Source: Pseudobdellovibrionaceae bacterium (lineage in GTDB: Bacteria > Bdellovibrionota > Bdellovibrionia > Bdellovibrionales > Bdellovibrionaceae). From it: a stretch of 64,000 nucleotides of DNA. This document shows positions 6,991-15,732 of the stretch, one piece after another (the first letter of the stretch is position 1; every line of letters starts with the position of its first letter). A program made the translations under genes and the position numbers. The notes beneath the pieces are model-generated. The model was not told where the DNA came from. It saw nothing but the letters and a program-made list of their open reading frames with translations, and searched no databases. The stretch spans positions 1 through 64,000 of the forward strand of contig JAHBUW010000007.1 in the NCBI GenBank assembly GCA_019637875.1, in the 5' to 3' direction.

Positions 6991-8310
6991 CTACAGGCGC
7001 TTCTCGACGAGGAGGCGTTCGGCGTCGCGGAATTGTTCGGGCTCGACGTAGAGGCGGTCGATGATGCGCGTGCCTTCGTACTTGTGGAAGATCTCGGTGG
7101 ATTGGTCGACCGGAGCGGGTTTGTCCCAACGGTCGTATTGGTCCACCACGTAGATCGGCGACGCTTTATCTTCGGCCGTGCCGGCGTGGTACTTCGACAA
7201 ACGCGCTTTGGAGCTCGCCCAGATAACGTGGATGCCGCGCTCTTCGAGGGCGTTCTCGATATTTTCGGGACGTTTGCTTTCTTCCGTCGAGTGAAGCTCG
7301 ACGAGCACGCGGTAGGGCTGGCGCTTCGAGATCCGCTGTGCCCACGGGTTGTCGACGCTCGCGAGATGTTCGTACAAACGATAGTCGGTGTACTTCACGT
7401 ACTCGTTGATGTCGGCCGGAACGAAGAACGTGCAGTCGGGCGAGTTCAGGTAACGGATCAGCATCTCTTCGTAGATGATGCTCTTGTGATGGAAGTAGAC
7501 CATCAAGTGCATATGGTGACGCGACAACAAGAAGTCGTCGAAGGTGTAAAGCGCGCGGCGGTTCAGCGCCATGTACACGCGACCCGCCACCTGATGCATG
7601 GTCAGATTCGAAAGCATCCAGTGCAAATCGAATTTTCCGTAGTTCGTGCCGCAGAAGTAGGAGTCGCGCTCCAGATAGTCCATGCGGTCGACGTCGAGCT
7701 CCGAACTCACGAGCTGCGACAGGATCGGACGGAAATCCAAACCGTTGTCGAAGAAGAAATCGTCGGGCGCGAGCAGCGACTTGTCGATCAGGCACGCGAC
7801 ATGCGCGGGCGCGAAATGCGGAAAGACGTGCTCCAAAGTTTTCGCGAGCGGAGAGTCGGTGATGAACTTGATCGTATAGTCTTCGTGAGTGGCGCGCGGC
7901 ACACCCTCGGGAGTCAAAAGCTCGGTCTGCGCGGCCATGCGGACGCGGTGCTCGTAAATTTTAACCTGGAGCTTGTCGACGGAGGGCATGACCTCTTCGA
8001 TGGCGTGGGACAAGGGCCCGTGACCGACATCGTGAAGCAAAGCCGCGATCTTTAAGATGTCCCGGTAGGCGGTACGCACCTTCGAGGAAGAGAAAGTATA
8101 ACTCCGGAAGATGTGATCGAACGCGAGACCCGCGATGTGGCTGACGCCGATGGAATGCAGATACCGGTTGTGGGTCGCCCCGGGAAAGCTGAACTCGGAG
8201 AAGCCGAGCTGTTTGATCATCCGCAGGCGCTGGTATTCGGGAGTATCGAGGACGGTGGTTTCGGCATCGCTCAGATGAATGGTCCCGTGGACCGGATCGC
8301 GGATTTCCAT
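6991..8310 (-). CDS. HD-domain phosphohydrolase (SAMHD1/dGTPase-like)
   Basis: The 439-residue product begins MEIRDPVHGTIHLSDAE, the typical N terminus of bacterial SAMHD1-like HD proteins. The metal-binding residues are visible: RYLHSIGV (His52), LLHDVGHGPLSH (His93-Asp94 plus His97) and the later Asp in DRMDYLERDS. Members hydrolyse dNTPs or related nucleotides. The exact substrate here cannot be read from sequence. The gene is 8 bases downstream of the LysR gene and probably co-transcribed with it, and thyA-folA lie on the other side, so a nucleotide-pool context is plausible. The 3' end abuts the right REP. Confidence 0.9.
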   Translation of the reverse strand: MEIRDPVHGTIHLSDAETTVLDTPEYQRLRMIKQLGFSEFSFPGATHNRYLHSIGVSHIAGLAFDHIFRSYTFSSSKVRTAYRDILKIAALLHDVGHGPLSHAIEEVMPSVDKLQVKIYEHRVRMAAQTELLTPEGVPRATHEDYTIKFITDSPLAKTLEHVFPHFAPAHVACLIDKSLLAPDDFFFDNGLDFRPILSQLVSSELDVDRMDYLERDSYFCGTNYGKFDLHWMLSNLTMHQVAGRVYMALNRRALYTFDDFLLSRHHMHLMVYFHHKSIIYEEMLIRYLNSPDCTFFVPADINEYVKYTDYRLYEHLASVDNPWAQRISKRQPYRVLVELHSTEESKRPENIENALEERGIHVIWASSKARLSKYHAGTAEDKASPIYVVDQYDRWDKPAPVDQSTEIFHKYEGTRIIDRLYVEPEQFRDAERLLVEKRL

Positions 8311-8317
8311 ATAGGAG

Positions 8318-9190
8318 TCAGGATCTAAATGCCCCTTGGATCTCGGTCAAGGTCTCCCGCAGCCAGCGGGCCTTGGCGTGTTCTCGCCGGTAAATGGCAA
8401 AGAATTCCCGGCTGGGGAGCGTCCTCGCGGGGATGGGCAGGCGCCAAACGCCCGGATCCTCGGCCAGATAGGCGGGCAGGACGGCCCAGCCGCGACCCGC
8501 CCGGACCCACTCGCGCAGGCTTTGGTAGTTGCCGGTGATCCCGCTGATCCGCAGTCGCCGGGGATCGAGGCCCCGCGCCACCGCGGCCTGCTCCAGAAGT
8601 TCATCGTGCTCACGGTAGGCGACCACCGGCAGATCTTGCAGGGCCTCCCAGCCCCGCTCCTCCGAAGGCCGTCGCGGCAAAAACGATTTCGGGATCCAGA
8701 CCTCGAAGCTCTCGACGAAGAGCGGCCGCGCGATCCACTGGTCGGAATCGGGCGCGAGGTGATCGATCGCGATGTCGGTGGCGCGCGCCTCGATGGCCTT
8801 GCGGATTTCCGCATGACCGGCTTCGTGCAAAACCAGCGTGCTCTTCGTTGAGAGCCCGGCGATCAGGCGATCCAAGACTTCGCGGCGCCCATGGATGCGG
8901 ACGCGGGGCGGTGCCCCTTGCAGGTGGCGGAGCGTGACGTCCCGCACATCCTCCTCCAGACCGGCGAAGCGCTTTTGCAATTCCACGTAGAGGGCTTCGC
9001 CGTACTCCGTGGGAACGCGGCGTTTCCCTTCCCCTCGTAACAGGGGCTGCCCCACGCGGGACTGCAGGGATTTCAGCTGCTTGGAGAGGGCGGGTTGAGT
9101 CAGGCCGAGCTTGCGCGCGGCCTCGGTCATGTCCGCCGATTCGCGAAAAACGACGAAAGCCTGCCACCACTGGATGGGAATGCGTTCCAT
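8318..9190 (-). CDS. LysR-family transcriptional regulator
   Basis: The product has 290 residues. An N-terminal winged helix-turn-helix (about residues 8-65) contains the standard LysR block AARKLGLTQPALSKQLKSLQ, followed by a co-inducer-binding domain. It is divergent from thyA, with 91 bases between them, and is followed directly by the HD phosphohydrolase. It could therefore control its own operon, thyA, or both; the ligand is unknown. AT-rich sequence ending in TATAAC-like motifs at about 9193-9210 may hold its promoter. Confidence 0.9.
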   Translation of the reverse strand: MERIPIQWWQAFVVFRESADMTEAARKLGLTQPALSKQLKSLQSRVGQPLLRGEGKRRVPTEYGEALYVELQKRFAGLEEDVRDVTLRHLQGAPPRVRIHGRREVLDRLIAGLSTKSTLVLHEAGHAEIRKAIEARATDIAIDHLAPDSDQWIARPLFVESFEVWIPKSFLPRRPSEERGWEALQDLPVVAYREHDELLEQAAVARGLDPRRLRISGITGNYQSLREWVRAGRGWAVLPAYLAEDPGVWRLPIPARTLPSREFFAIYRREHAKARWLRETLTEIQGAFRS

Positions 9191-9281
9191 GGATAACGTA
9201 TAACATTAGGAATATGAGTTCGATCAAGTCTTTGGTTCCCTGCGCCCCGCGTGCATGGCAATTTGGCGGCAGAGGTGATCC

Positions 9282-10076
9282 ATGGAAGTTTACCATCAGT
9301 TGATGCGCGACATTCTCGAGAAGGGCGACCGCAAAGATGATCGTACCGGGACCGGAACATTGAGCCTATTCGGCTACCAAATGCGCTTCAACCTGCAAGA
9401 GGGTTTCCCGCTCGTCACGACGAAGAAGCTGCACCTGCGTTCGATCATTCACGAACTTTTGTGGTTCATGAAGGGCGATACGAACATCCGTTATCTGCAA
9501 GAGAACAAAGTCAGCATCTGGGACGAATGGGCGGACGAAAACGGCGACCTCGGGCCCGTGTACGGAAAGCAGTGGCGTTCGTGGCAAGCGCCGGACGGAC
9601 GCCAGATCGATCAGCTTTCGAACGTCATCGAGCAGATCAAAAAGAATCCCGATTCCCGCCGCATGATCGTGGTGGCCTTCAATCCCGCCGACGTCGACCG
9701 CATGGCGCTGCCGCCGTGCCACGCCTTCTTCCAATTCTACGTCAGTCAGGGGAAACTCTCGTGTCAGCTGTATCAACGCAGCGCCGATGTCTTCCTGGGC
9801 GTGCCTTTCAACATCGCGAGCTACGCGCTGCTCGTGCACATGATCGCGCAGGCCTGCGATCTGAAGGTCGGTGATTTCGTCCACACGTTGGGCGACGCCC
9901 ACCTTTATTTGAATCACCTTGAACAAGCGAAGCTGCAATTGACCCGCGAACATCGCCCTCTCCCTCGACTGGTTTTGAATCCCGCGGTGAAGAACGTCTT
10001 CGACTTCAAATTCGAGGACATCGCGATCGAAGGCTACGATCCCCATCCGGCGATCAAAGGCGAGGTCGCCGTATGA
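9282..10076 (+). CDS. thyA: Thymidylate synthase
   Basis: ThyA methylates dUMP to dTMP using 5,10-methylene-tetrahydrofolate, producing dihydrofolate. The 264-residue length equals that of E. coli ThyA. Signatures include [12 protein letters not shown], the [10 protein letters not shown] phosphate-binding region, [13 protein letters not shown] with the catalytic Cys, and [21 protein letters not shown]. The RBS AGAGGTGATCC lies before the ATG. The stop overlaps the folA start (ATGA), so the enzyme that regenerates tetrahydrofolate is translationally coupled to it. Confidence 0.98.
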   Translation: MEVYHQLMRDILEKGDRKDDRTGTGTLSLFGYQMRFNLQEGFPLVTTKKLHLRSIIHELLWFMKGDTNIRYLQENKVSIWDEWADENGDLGPVYGKQWRSWQAPDGRQIDQLSNVIEQIKKNPDSRRMIVVAFNPADVDRMALPPCHAFFQFYVSQGKLSCQLYQRSADVFLGVPFNIASYALLVHMIAQACDLKVGDFVHTLGDAHLYLNHLEQAKLQLTREHRPLPRLVLNPAVKNVFDFKFEDIAIEGYDPHPAIKGEVAV

Positions 10077-10612
10077 CGGGGGCCGCGCCGATCAAGCTGA
10101 CGGCGATCGCCGCCATGGCCGCGAACCGCGTGATCGGCGTGGATAACGATCTGCCGTGGAGCCTTCCCGAGGACCTGAAGTTCTTCCGCGACACCACGAA
10201 GGGCGCCGTCATGATCATGGGGCGCAAGACTTTCGAGTCCCTGGGGAAGCCCCTACCGGGCCGCTACCACGTCGTAATCACCCGGAACGCCGATTACCGC
10301 TACGAGCACGAACGGGTGAAAATCGTCGAAAGTATCGACAAAGCCATCGACTTCGCGAAGACGCTCGTGCCCACCTGGCCAAGCGAGGTCTTCGTCGTCG
10401 GCGGAGGCGAGATCTATAAACAAAGCCTGCACCTAGTGGACAAGATCTACCTGACCCGGATCGAGCGCGACTATCAGGGAGCGGCCCACTTCCCCGAGTT
10501 CGAGTCGGGAGGAGGGTTCCGCCTTGCGGAAACTCGCCCCGCAACGACGAACACTCAGCCACCCACGGCCGAAACCCCGCACTACCGCTTCGAAACCTGG
10601 AACCGAATCTAA
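10073..10612 (+). CDS. folA: Dihydrofolate reductase
   Basis: The enzyme reduces dihydrofolate with NADPH and works directly after ThyA. The 179-residue product shows [18 protein letters not shown] at the folate site, [16 protein letters not shown] and [10 protein letters not shown] for NADPH binding, and [18 protein letters not shown]. An Asp or Glu catalytic residue is expected in the LPEDLKFF helix. It shares the four bases ATGA with thyA. The C-terminal 20 residues are Thr/Pro-rich and probably unstructured. Confidence 0.97.
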   Translation: MTGAAPIKLTAIAAMAANRVIGVDNDLPWSLPEDLKFFRDTTKGAVMIMGRKTFESLGKPLPGRYHVVITRNADYRYEHERVKIVESIDKAIDFAKTLVPTWPSEVFVVGGGEIYKQSLHLVDKIYLTRIERDYQGAAHFPEFESGGGFRLAETRPATTNTQPPTAETPHYRFETWNRI

Positions 10613-10855
10613 ATTTGAGAACTTATTTTCGCCCGCGCATTCACGGGGCTTTCCCGGGATGACGAAGCGGGCGACGCTTTTTTCCGGAATTTTCCGAAGT
10701 CGTCCGCGTTCGCCAAATTTCTCGACGGGGATTTTTCCTTTCTTGTCGTGGAACTTTTCATTCACCGGTCTTTCCGGTTCTCTTCACCGCGTTTTCGAAA
10801 CTGAATCGGTAATCTGATTTCGTTGAAGCAATTTTCTAACGAACGGAGATTCAGG

Positions 10856-11935
10856 ATGAAGAACTTAATCATGATCGGTTTCGTGATGGTGGCGATGGTG
10901 ATGGCGGGCTGCGCGGATCCGCGGGCGTTCAACGCCGGCGACGTGGCGGCAGCGGGCGCGAATGAAATCACTCAAGAGCGCGAGGCTCCAGCGGTGCAAA
11001 CGAAGGCCGGCGCCATGATGGCGGATCTGGAAAGCAATTTGCGTGGTCAGGTGGTCAGCGGATCAACGCAGAATAAAACGATGGTTCGCAAGTCGGCGCA
11101 GAATCTGAATCTGACCGACGCGCAAATCAAAGTGATTTTGGCGACGACCCAAATGAGCCTCGAAGAATCGGGTGTCAGTCAAAGCGACAACCTGGAAGCA
11201 CTGATTCCGGCGATCGTGAAGGGCGCGACCCTCGGTATCGGGGCCCTGCAGTTGGGAAATACGGCGGGTTTGACCAATATCTTGTCGTCGGTGGCGAACA
11301 GCATTTTGAATTCGATCGTGAACGTCTCGGGCGAGCAGGCGCCGTCGAATCTGCTGGGGCAGCTGACGAATGCGCTGTTCTCGAGCCTGGGCCAGTCGGG
11401 CGTGACCTCGTCGAACATCACTTCGGTTTCGAATAACTTGATCAGTTCCATGCTGTCGCGTTTGTCAGAGTCGAATCTGTCGAGCATGGGGCTCGAGAAT
11501 CTGGTCCAGACTTTGGCGGGTGGGGTCGTGACCGGCTTGGGTCAGACTGGCATGTCCACGAATCTCTTCCAGACGGTGCTGAACTCCCTCGGTAAAGGAT
11601 CGCTGTCGGGACTCACCGGCTTGGTGACGAACGTTCTGGGTGCGGTGACGGCGGGGAGCGCGAGCTCGGATTGGTTGGGTTCGCTCATGCAGGCGGTGAC
11701 GACCGGTATTTCGGGCGCGATCAATATGCTGACGGGCGAAGGATCTTTGCAAGGGGGCGCCGGAAACTTTTTGAACGCCTTCCTGCAAGGTCTGTCGGGT
11801 CAGAATCTGACGCAGACGCCGGTCACCGGCGAAACGCCCGCGGCGAACAATTCGTCAAATTCGGGCGGAGGCACTTGGTCGACGATCTTGGGGATCGTCG
11901 GCACCGTGGCCCGCATCGGTATGATGTTCATCTAA
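10856..11935 (+). CDS. Low-complexity lipoprotein, unknown
   Basis: The start at ATG 10856 gives a lipoprotein signal peptide ending MVMAGC (a lipobox). An upstream in-frame TTG at 10823 would spoil the signal peptide, and ATG 10856 has GGAG at a normal spacing. The mature protein of about 340 residues is unusually rich in Ser, Asn, Gly, Leu and Thr. It repeats short hydrophobic units of the type NxLxSxLGQSGxTSxN, giving an amphipathic, possibly fibrous or beta-solenoid-like region. It ends in a Gly/Ser/Asn linker and a hydrophobic stretch (ILGIVGTVARIGMMFI). No family is recognised. It may be an outer-membrane-anchored surface protein. Confidence 0.65.
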   Translation: MKNLIMIGFVMVAMVMAGCADPRAFNAGDVAAAGANEITQEREAPAVQTKAGAMMADLESNLRGQVVSGSTQNKTMVRKSAQNLNLTDAQIKVILATTQMSLEESGVSQSDNLEALIPAIVKGATLGIGALQLGNTAGLTNILSSVANSILNSIVNVSGEQAPSNLLGQLTNALFSSLGQSGVTSSNITSVSNNLISSMLSRLSESNLSSMGLENLVQTLAGGVVTGLGQTGMSTNLFQTVLNSLGKGSLSGLTGLVTNVLGAVTAGSASSDWLGSLMQAVTTGISGAINMLTGEGSLQGGAGNFLNAFLQGLSGQNLTQTPVTGETPAANNSSNSGGGTWSTILGIVGTVARIGMMFI

Positions 11936-12000
11936 TTGTCCGGAGAGAAAGTCTGTGTTCCAAGAGACCCGCGGTGCCCTCCGGCCGCGGGTTTCGCCGT

Positions 12001-13833
12001 TTAAGGACAATCGCGAATCGGCGTGCGTACTTTTTCGATGCGGGGCTTGAGCGTGCCGCTCTGGATGTCGAAGAGGTCGCTCTGGATCGACTCGTAGACC
12101 CAGCCGCTTTGGTTGAACACCGGTAGAACGCGGCTGTGGTAAAGCTTGGAGGCTTGTTCATCGACCGCGGTCTGGATGATGACGCCCCACAAATAGGGAC
12201 GGCCCGAGTTGTCGAAGTGCAGAGCGGCTCCGCCCGAGTCCCCGGGCATCGCGCCACCGTTGCCGTCAGGCACGAGGCGCCATGAATTGTGGCGTCCACC
12301 GTCGGCGATGATCATGGTCGTGGATTTCATCTTCAGCGAAGAGGATTTATCGGTCAGACTGTCGCGGCCCGTGCCCGCGATATGAATTTTATCGCCGGCT
12401 TTGACGAACAGATCGTAGGGAAGCATGGACATGGGCTCATAGGGCGCGGGGGCTGGCGATTCCAGCGTCACGATGGCGATGTCCGTGAAAGTCGAGATGT
12501 GATACTGCTCGTCGGAGCTTTTCAAGGTTCCGTCCGGATTCGTCGGGTAGTCCTTGTAGGTGTGGTGGGGACGAACACGCACGGCGGGAACTTCGAGTAC
12601 GATGTCGCGCGAGTTTCGGTAGAAACGCGCGCGGACCATGCCCGGGAATTTCGTATTGTCCGCGCTGAAGCAGTGGGCCGCGGTCAGCACGTGAATCGGA
12701 CTGATCAATGTCCCGGAACAATTGTTCGCGCCATTCGTGATCGAAACCATCGACTTCAGCAGAGGACTTTCTTTTTCAACCTCTTTCCCCATGATGACCA
12801 CGCGGTGAAGGAGCGGATTCTCTTCCGGAGCGGGAACCGCCGAACGAAGTGCACCCGCGACGGAAACGAGCGAGCCGGGATTGCGCGGACGTTTCATGGG
12901 AATGGGGATTTTCTGTTTGCGACCTTGAGTTTTCACCTTGGGACGGCACGCGGGCGTTTCGACTTGCACTTGTTTTTCGAAAGAGCGGGCGAGCCACGAA
13001 TTCAACTCGGACTGCATTTGGTTCATGAGCCAGTAGATATGGCCTTGCAGCTGGATGACGTAAGCATTGGTCGGTTGACCACGCATGGTGGTGTCTTGAC
13101 CCGCCAGCAAACCCCACACCACCGAGGTGCCGTCGGGACGGATCGTGAGCGCCGGGCCGCCCATATCGCCGGACTCCAGCGATTGTGGATTCATATCGTC
13201 GATTTTCAGCATCGAAACTTTCTCTTCAGCGGATTGACGTTCCACGAGCATTTCACCTTTGGTGAGCTCGGCTCCGCGCATCCCGTAAATGCGGACGCGG
13301 TAGTCGGTGGGGACCTTCATCCCTTCCGCATCGATGGGGAAGGGCCGAGCGTTTCCGCTGAATCCCGCCGGGAAGCTCAGAAGCGCAAGGTCGAAGTTCG
13401 AAACCTTCATCGTCGAGCCGATCCAGCCCGCATCGCGCGTCGGCGCTTTCAGATAACCTGGATGAATCTTGATCGCTTCGGGGCGCATCTCGATTTCCAA
13501 AATCGAAGGGTCGCTCCAGCGCACGCGGATGTGTTCGGGTTGGGCCTGATCGGTCGTGCGTCCCGCCGGAAAGAAACATTGGGCGACGCTGAGAATATGC
13601 CGGGGTGAAATCAGAAAGCCCGAACACTGCCGAGTTTCACCGCGCAGTTCGACTTCGATCGCGACGACGGAAGGCCGAATACGGTCGTGAGTAGGGACCG
13701 CGGTTCCGTTATGTACGACGGGAATCGCGAGAGCCTTCTTCTCGGGAATCGGCAAGCGCGTGTAGGGGATCGCAAACGCGGTGGGGGCCACAAGAAGACT
13801 CAGTAAAACGAAGGGCCGGCGAAGAAAGTCCAT
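12001..13833 (-). CDS. Two-domain trypsin-like protein; first domain inactive
   Basis: The 610-residue product has a signal peptide (MDFLRRPFVLLSLLVAPTAFA). Two chymotrypsin-fold domains follow. In the first (about residues 45-280) the catalytic His is Gln (LSVAQC, Gln85), the Asp is kept (SNFDLAL, Asp148), and the catalytic Ser is Met (SGDMGGP, Met224). In the second (about 345-600) all three are present: LTAAHC (His387), TDIAIV (Asp451) and PGDSGG (Ser533). The second domain is therefore probably an active secreted serine endopeptidase and the first a pseudoprotease. The start is the Met of the signal peptide; the longer frame to 14280 has no secretory logic, and the SD is weak. It is divergent from msrA. 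Confidence 0.88.
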   Translation of the reverse strand: MDFLRRPFVLLSLLVAPTAFAIPYTRLPIPEKKALAIPVVHNGTAVPTHDRIRPSVVAIEVELRGETRQCSGFLISPRHILSVAQCFFPAGRTTDQAQPEHIRVRWSDPSILEIEMRPEAIKIHPGYLKAPTRDAGWIGSTMKVSNFDLALLSFPAGFSGNARPFPIDAEGMKVPTDYRVRIYGMRGAELTKGEMLVERQSAEEKVSMLKIDDMNPQSLESGDMGGPALTIRPDGTSVVWGLLAGQDTTMRGQPTNAYVIQLQGHIYWLMNQMQSELNSWLARSFEKQVQVETPACRPKVKTQGRKQKIPIPMKRPRNPGSLVSVAGALRSAVPAPEENPLLHRVVIMGKEVEKESPLLKSMVSITNGANNCSGTLISPIHVLTAAHCFSADNTKFPGMVRARFYRNSRDIVLEVPAVRVRPHHTYKDYPTNPDGTLKSSDEQYHISTFTDIAIVTLESPAPAPYEPMSMLPYDLFVKAGDKIHIAGTGRDSLTDKSSSLKMKSTTMIIADGGRHNSWRLVPDGNGGAMPGDSGGAALHFDNSGRPYLWGVIIQTAVDEQASKLYHSRVLPVFNQSGWVYESIQSDLFDIQSGTLKPRIEKVRTPIRDCP

Positions 13834-13998
13834 CGATGGGTGAAAGGGCAAACGGGGGGCCGCCGGAAGGCCTCTTCGTCGTTTCTGAGGCGGGAGTGTG
13901 GGGCCGTGGGCGGGGCACGCCTGACGCCTGTCTAAAGACTGGACGCCCGCGCGCGGCAGGACTTGGTCCCGACCTGAGGAGGGGGTAAAACCCCAGCT

Positions 13999-14541
13999 AT
14001 GAAAACGATCATCTATATATTGTTGTTGCTGGGGAGTCTTTCGGCGCAGGCCGAGACCGCCTACCTCGCGGGCGGATGTTTTTGGGGAATGGAAGAGTTG
14101 ATCCGTGCGCACAAGGGCGTGACGAAGACCGAGGTCGGGTACACTGGCGGGCAAACGCCCAATGCCGTTTACAGCTTGGTGAAGACGGGCACCACGGGCC
14201 ATGCCGAGTCGATCAAAGTCGACTTCGACTCCAAACAACTTTCGTACGAAGAGCTGCTGCTGTTTTTCTTCAAGATCCACGACCCGACCACGAAGAATCA
14301 GCAGGGCAACGACATCGGGACTCAGTACCGCTCGGCGATTTTCTACGTGAACGATTCGCAGCGGGCTGCGGCCGAGAAGGTTTTCACGCGGGTCGAGGGA
14401 TCAAAGGCCTGGAAGAAGCCCCTGACCACCGAGATCAAACCTTTCACCAAATGGTTCAAAGCCGAGGACTATCACCAAGCGTACTTGCAGAAAAATCCCG
14501 GCGGCTATACCTGCCACTCGATTCGCGATCTGAAGTTTTAA
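13999..14541 (+). CDS. msrA: Periplasmic peptide methionine-S-sulfoxide reductase
   Basis: MsrA reduces methionine-S-sulfoxide. The 180-residue product carries a signal peptide (about 1-18), so it acts outside the cytoplasm. The active site GGCFWGMEE has the nucleophilic Cys, and later motifs YTGGQTPNAVY, HAESIKVDFD and IGTQYRSAIF are classical. A Cys near the C terminus (GGYTCHS) may resolve the sulfenic acid. RBS GGAGGGGG lies upstream. It overlaps the convergent FGE-fold gene by four bases. Confidence 0.95.
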   Translation: MKTIIYILLLLGSLSAQAETAYLAGGCFWGMEELIRAHKGVTKTEVGYTGGQTPNAVYSLVKTGTTGHAESIKVDFDSKQLSYEELLLFFFKIHDPTTKNQQGNDIGTQYRSAIFYVNDSQRAAAEKVFTRVEGSKAWKKPLTTEIKPFTKWFKAEDYHQAYLQKNPGGYTCHSIRDLKF

Positions 14542-15527
14542 GGCAAGTAGGCGCAGCGGAAGCCCACCCAAGGCAGACCGTCCGGATCGGCATAGGTTTC
14601 GACGGTGAAGCCATCCCAGCGATTGTCGCCCGACTCCGTACCGCGCGTGATATGCGCGTGACCGTTGGTGATGCGGAAGTAACCGACGCCGCAGTTTCCG
14701 TGAATGGTGCCGTCAGTGCCGCCGCAACCGGTTCCGTAGTCGTCATGGAGAGGGCCGAAGTTCGCCCGGTCGGGCGCGCTCATCTTCGCGTAGCCACCGT
14801 CCGCACGTGAGGCCAGGTAGTAACTTGAATCCGTGCTGGCCGAGGCGGTGGACATCGTTCCCTGGACCCACTCCGAAACGTTCCCGTTCAAATGCCAGAT
14901 CTGTTGGCCATTCGAGAACGTGTACCGGGCTTTCGTATTGGCTTCGCCGGCTTCGAGCAGATCGCCGTCGTATCCGCAGGCGTTGTTCAAGCCCCAGTTT
15001 CCGGTGAACAGGCACCCGGACTTGCGGCTGCCGCCGGACCAGTTCGCGCCGACGCCTTCAATATCGCGCATCATCCCGGTCCACTGGTCGTTCGTCACCA
15101 GCGAATAGCCCGCGCCCAAACTCGAGCAGGCGGTCACGGCGTCGGTTTTCGAAATGAATCGCCAAGGCGATCCACTGGACGTCGCGGTGGCGACGCCGCC
15201 GACATCGCGGGCCTCCCACTTCATTACGCAGAATTCGGTCGTGCCCTTGCTGGAGCTGGCCGGGGCCAGGACGTAACCTGCGGGGCAACAGTTGTTCGCG
15301 GTGACTCCGGGGGGCAGGTGATCCAGGAAGGCGCTCCACTCGGTCGAGGTCCGGGTCGGCACGAAGTAGTCACTACTGGACGAGTTCGCAAGCACGCGAC
15401 ACATCGAAAATTCCTTCACTTGGAAGTTCGAGGCGGACGCGTTCAGGCGATAAGAGTTCGCCGCATGCGCGGGAAGAGGGGATGAAATGTAAAGTACCGC
15501 GAGGTAAAGAGCGTTCCGTGAGTTCAT
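14538..15527 (-). CDS. Secreted FGE/sulfatase-modifying-factor-fold protein
   Basis: The product has 329 residues with a signal peptide ending PLPAHA. The C-terminal two thirds has features of the FGE-sulfatase (SUMF1) fold: a WHLNGNVSEW block, a GYSLVTNDQW block, and the ending WVGFRCAYLP. Classical FGE catalytic cysteines are not obvious, so it may be a binding protein rather than a formylglycine enzyme. It is a paralogue of the gene at 44827-45972 (shared NWSGGS, FCV-K-E and GFRC-Y-P signatures). ATG 15527 has AGGAAGG at 6 bases; a TTG at 15533 sits directly against this RBS and is rejected. Confidence 0.72.
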   Translation of the reverse strand: MNSRNALYLAVLYISSPLPAHAANSYRLNASASNFQVKEFSMCRVLANSSSSDYFVPTRTSTEWSAFLDHLPPGVTANNCCPAGYVLAPASSSKGTTEFCVMKWEARDVGGVATATSSGSPWRFISKTDAVTACSSLGAGYSLVTNDQWTGMMRDIEGVGANWSGGSRKSGCLFTGNWGLNNACGYDGDLLEAGEANTKARYTFSNGQQIWHLNGNVSEWVQGTMSTASASTDSSYYLASRADGGYAKMSAPDRANFGPLHDDYGTGCGGTDGTIHGNCGVGYFRITNGHAHITRGTESGDNRWDGFTVETYADPDGLPWVGFRCAYLP

Positions 15528-15571
15528 CGTCAACCTTCCTGGTCGGACTTGTTCCTATTACGTCGAAGTTA

Positions 15572-15599
15572 TTATCGGCAGGTTGTGGGCGAAAGTCTA
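15572..15599 (-). promoter_or_regulatory. Possible FliA-type promoter for the FGE-fold gene
   Basis: On the minus strand GCCGATAA (15572-15579 complemented) matches the sigma-28 minus-10 consensus exactly. TAGA (15596-15599) lies 16 bases upstream, where TAAA with a 15-base spacer would be expected. It is located about 45 bases upstream of ATG 15527. If real, it would place the secreted FGE-fold protein in the flagellar regulon, next to a flagellin gene. Confidence 0.35.
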
Positions 15600-15645
15600 G
15601 TTTTGCCACAAAATCGAACGTCTCACTTCAGGAAATCCAAAGCGT

Positions 15646-15659
15646 ACCGATCAGAGACA
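15646..15659 (+). promoter_or_regulatory. Flagellin upstream conserved block 1
   Basis: ACCGATCAGAGACA occurs 73 bases before the first flagellin ATG. A nearly identical block (12 of 14 bases) precedes the second flagellin at 19844-19857. The ACCGATC core resembles a sigma-28 minus-10 element. A CTTCAG about 14 bases upstream is the only minus-35 candidate. An inverted repeat GAGCC/GGCTC (about 15671-15685) lies between this block and the RBS. Confidence 0.4.
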
Positions 15660-15732
15660 AGACACCCGTGGAGCCATGGTGGCTCACCAGATCTCAAGGA
15701 ATGAGATCCGGATTCTCAAGGAGGAGGATTGT

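Noticed and set aside
10613-10855. Possible small gene or RNA between folA and the lipoprotein
   Set aside because: There are small inverted repeats (such as CGGAATTTTCCG) but no RBS-linked ORF or stable terminator with a T run.
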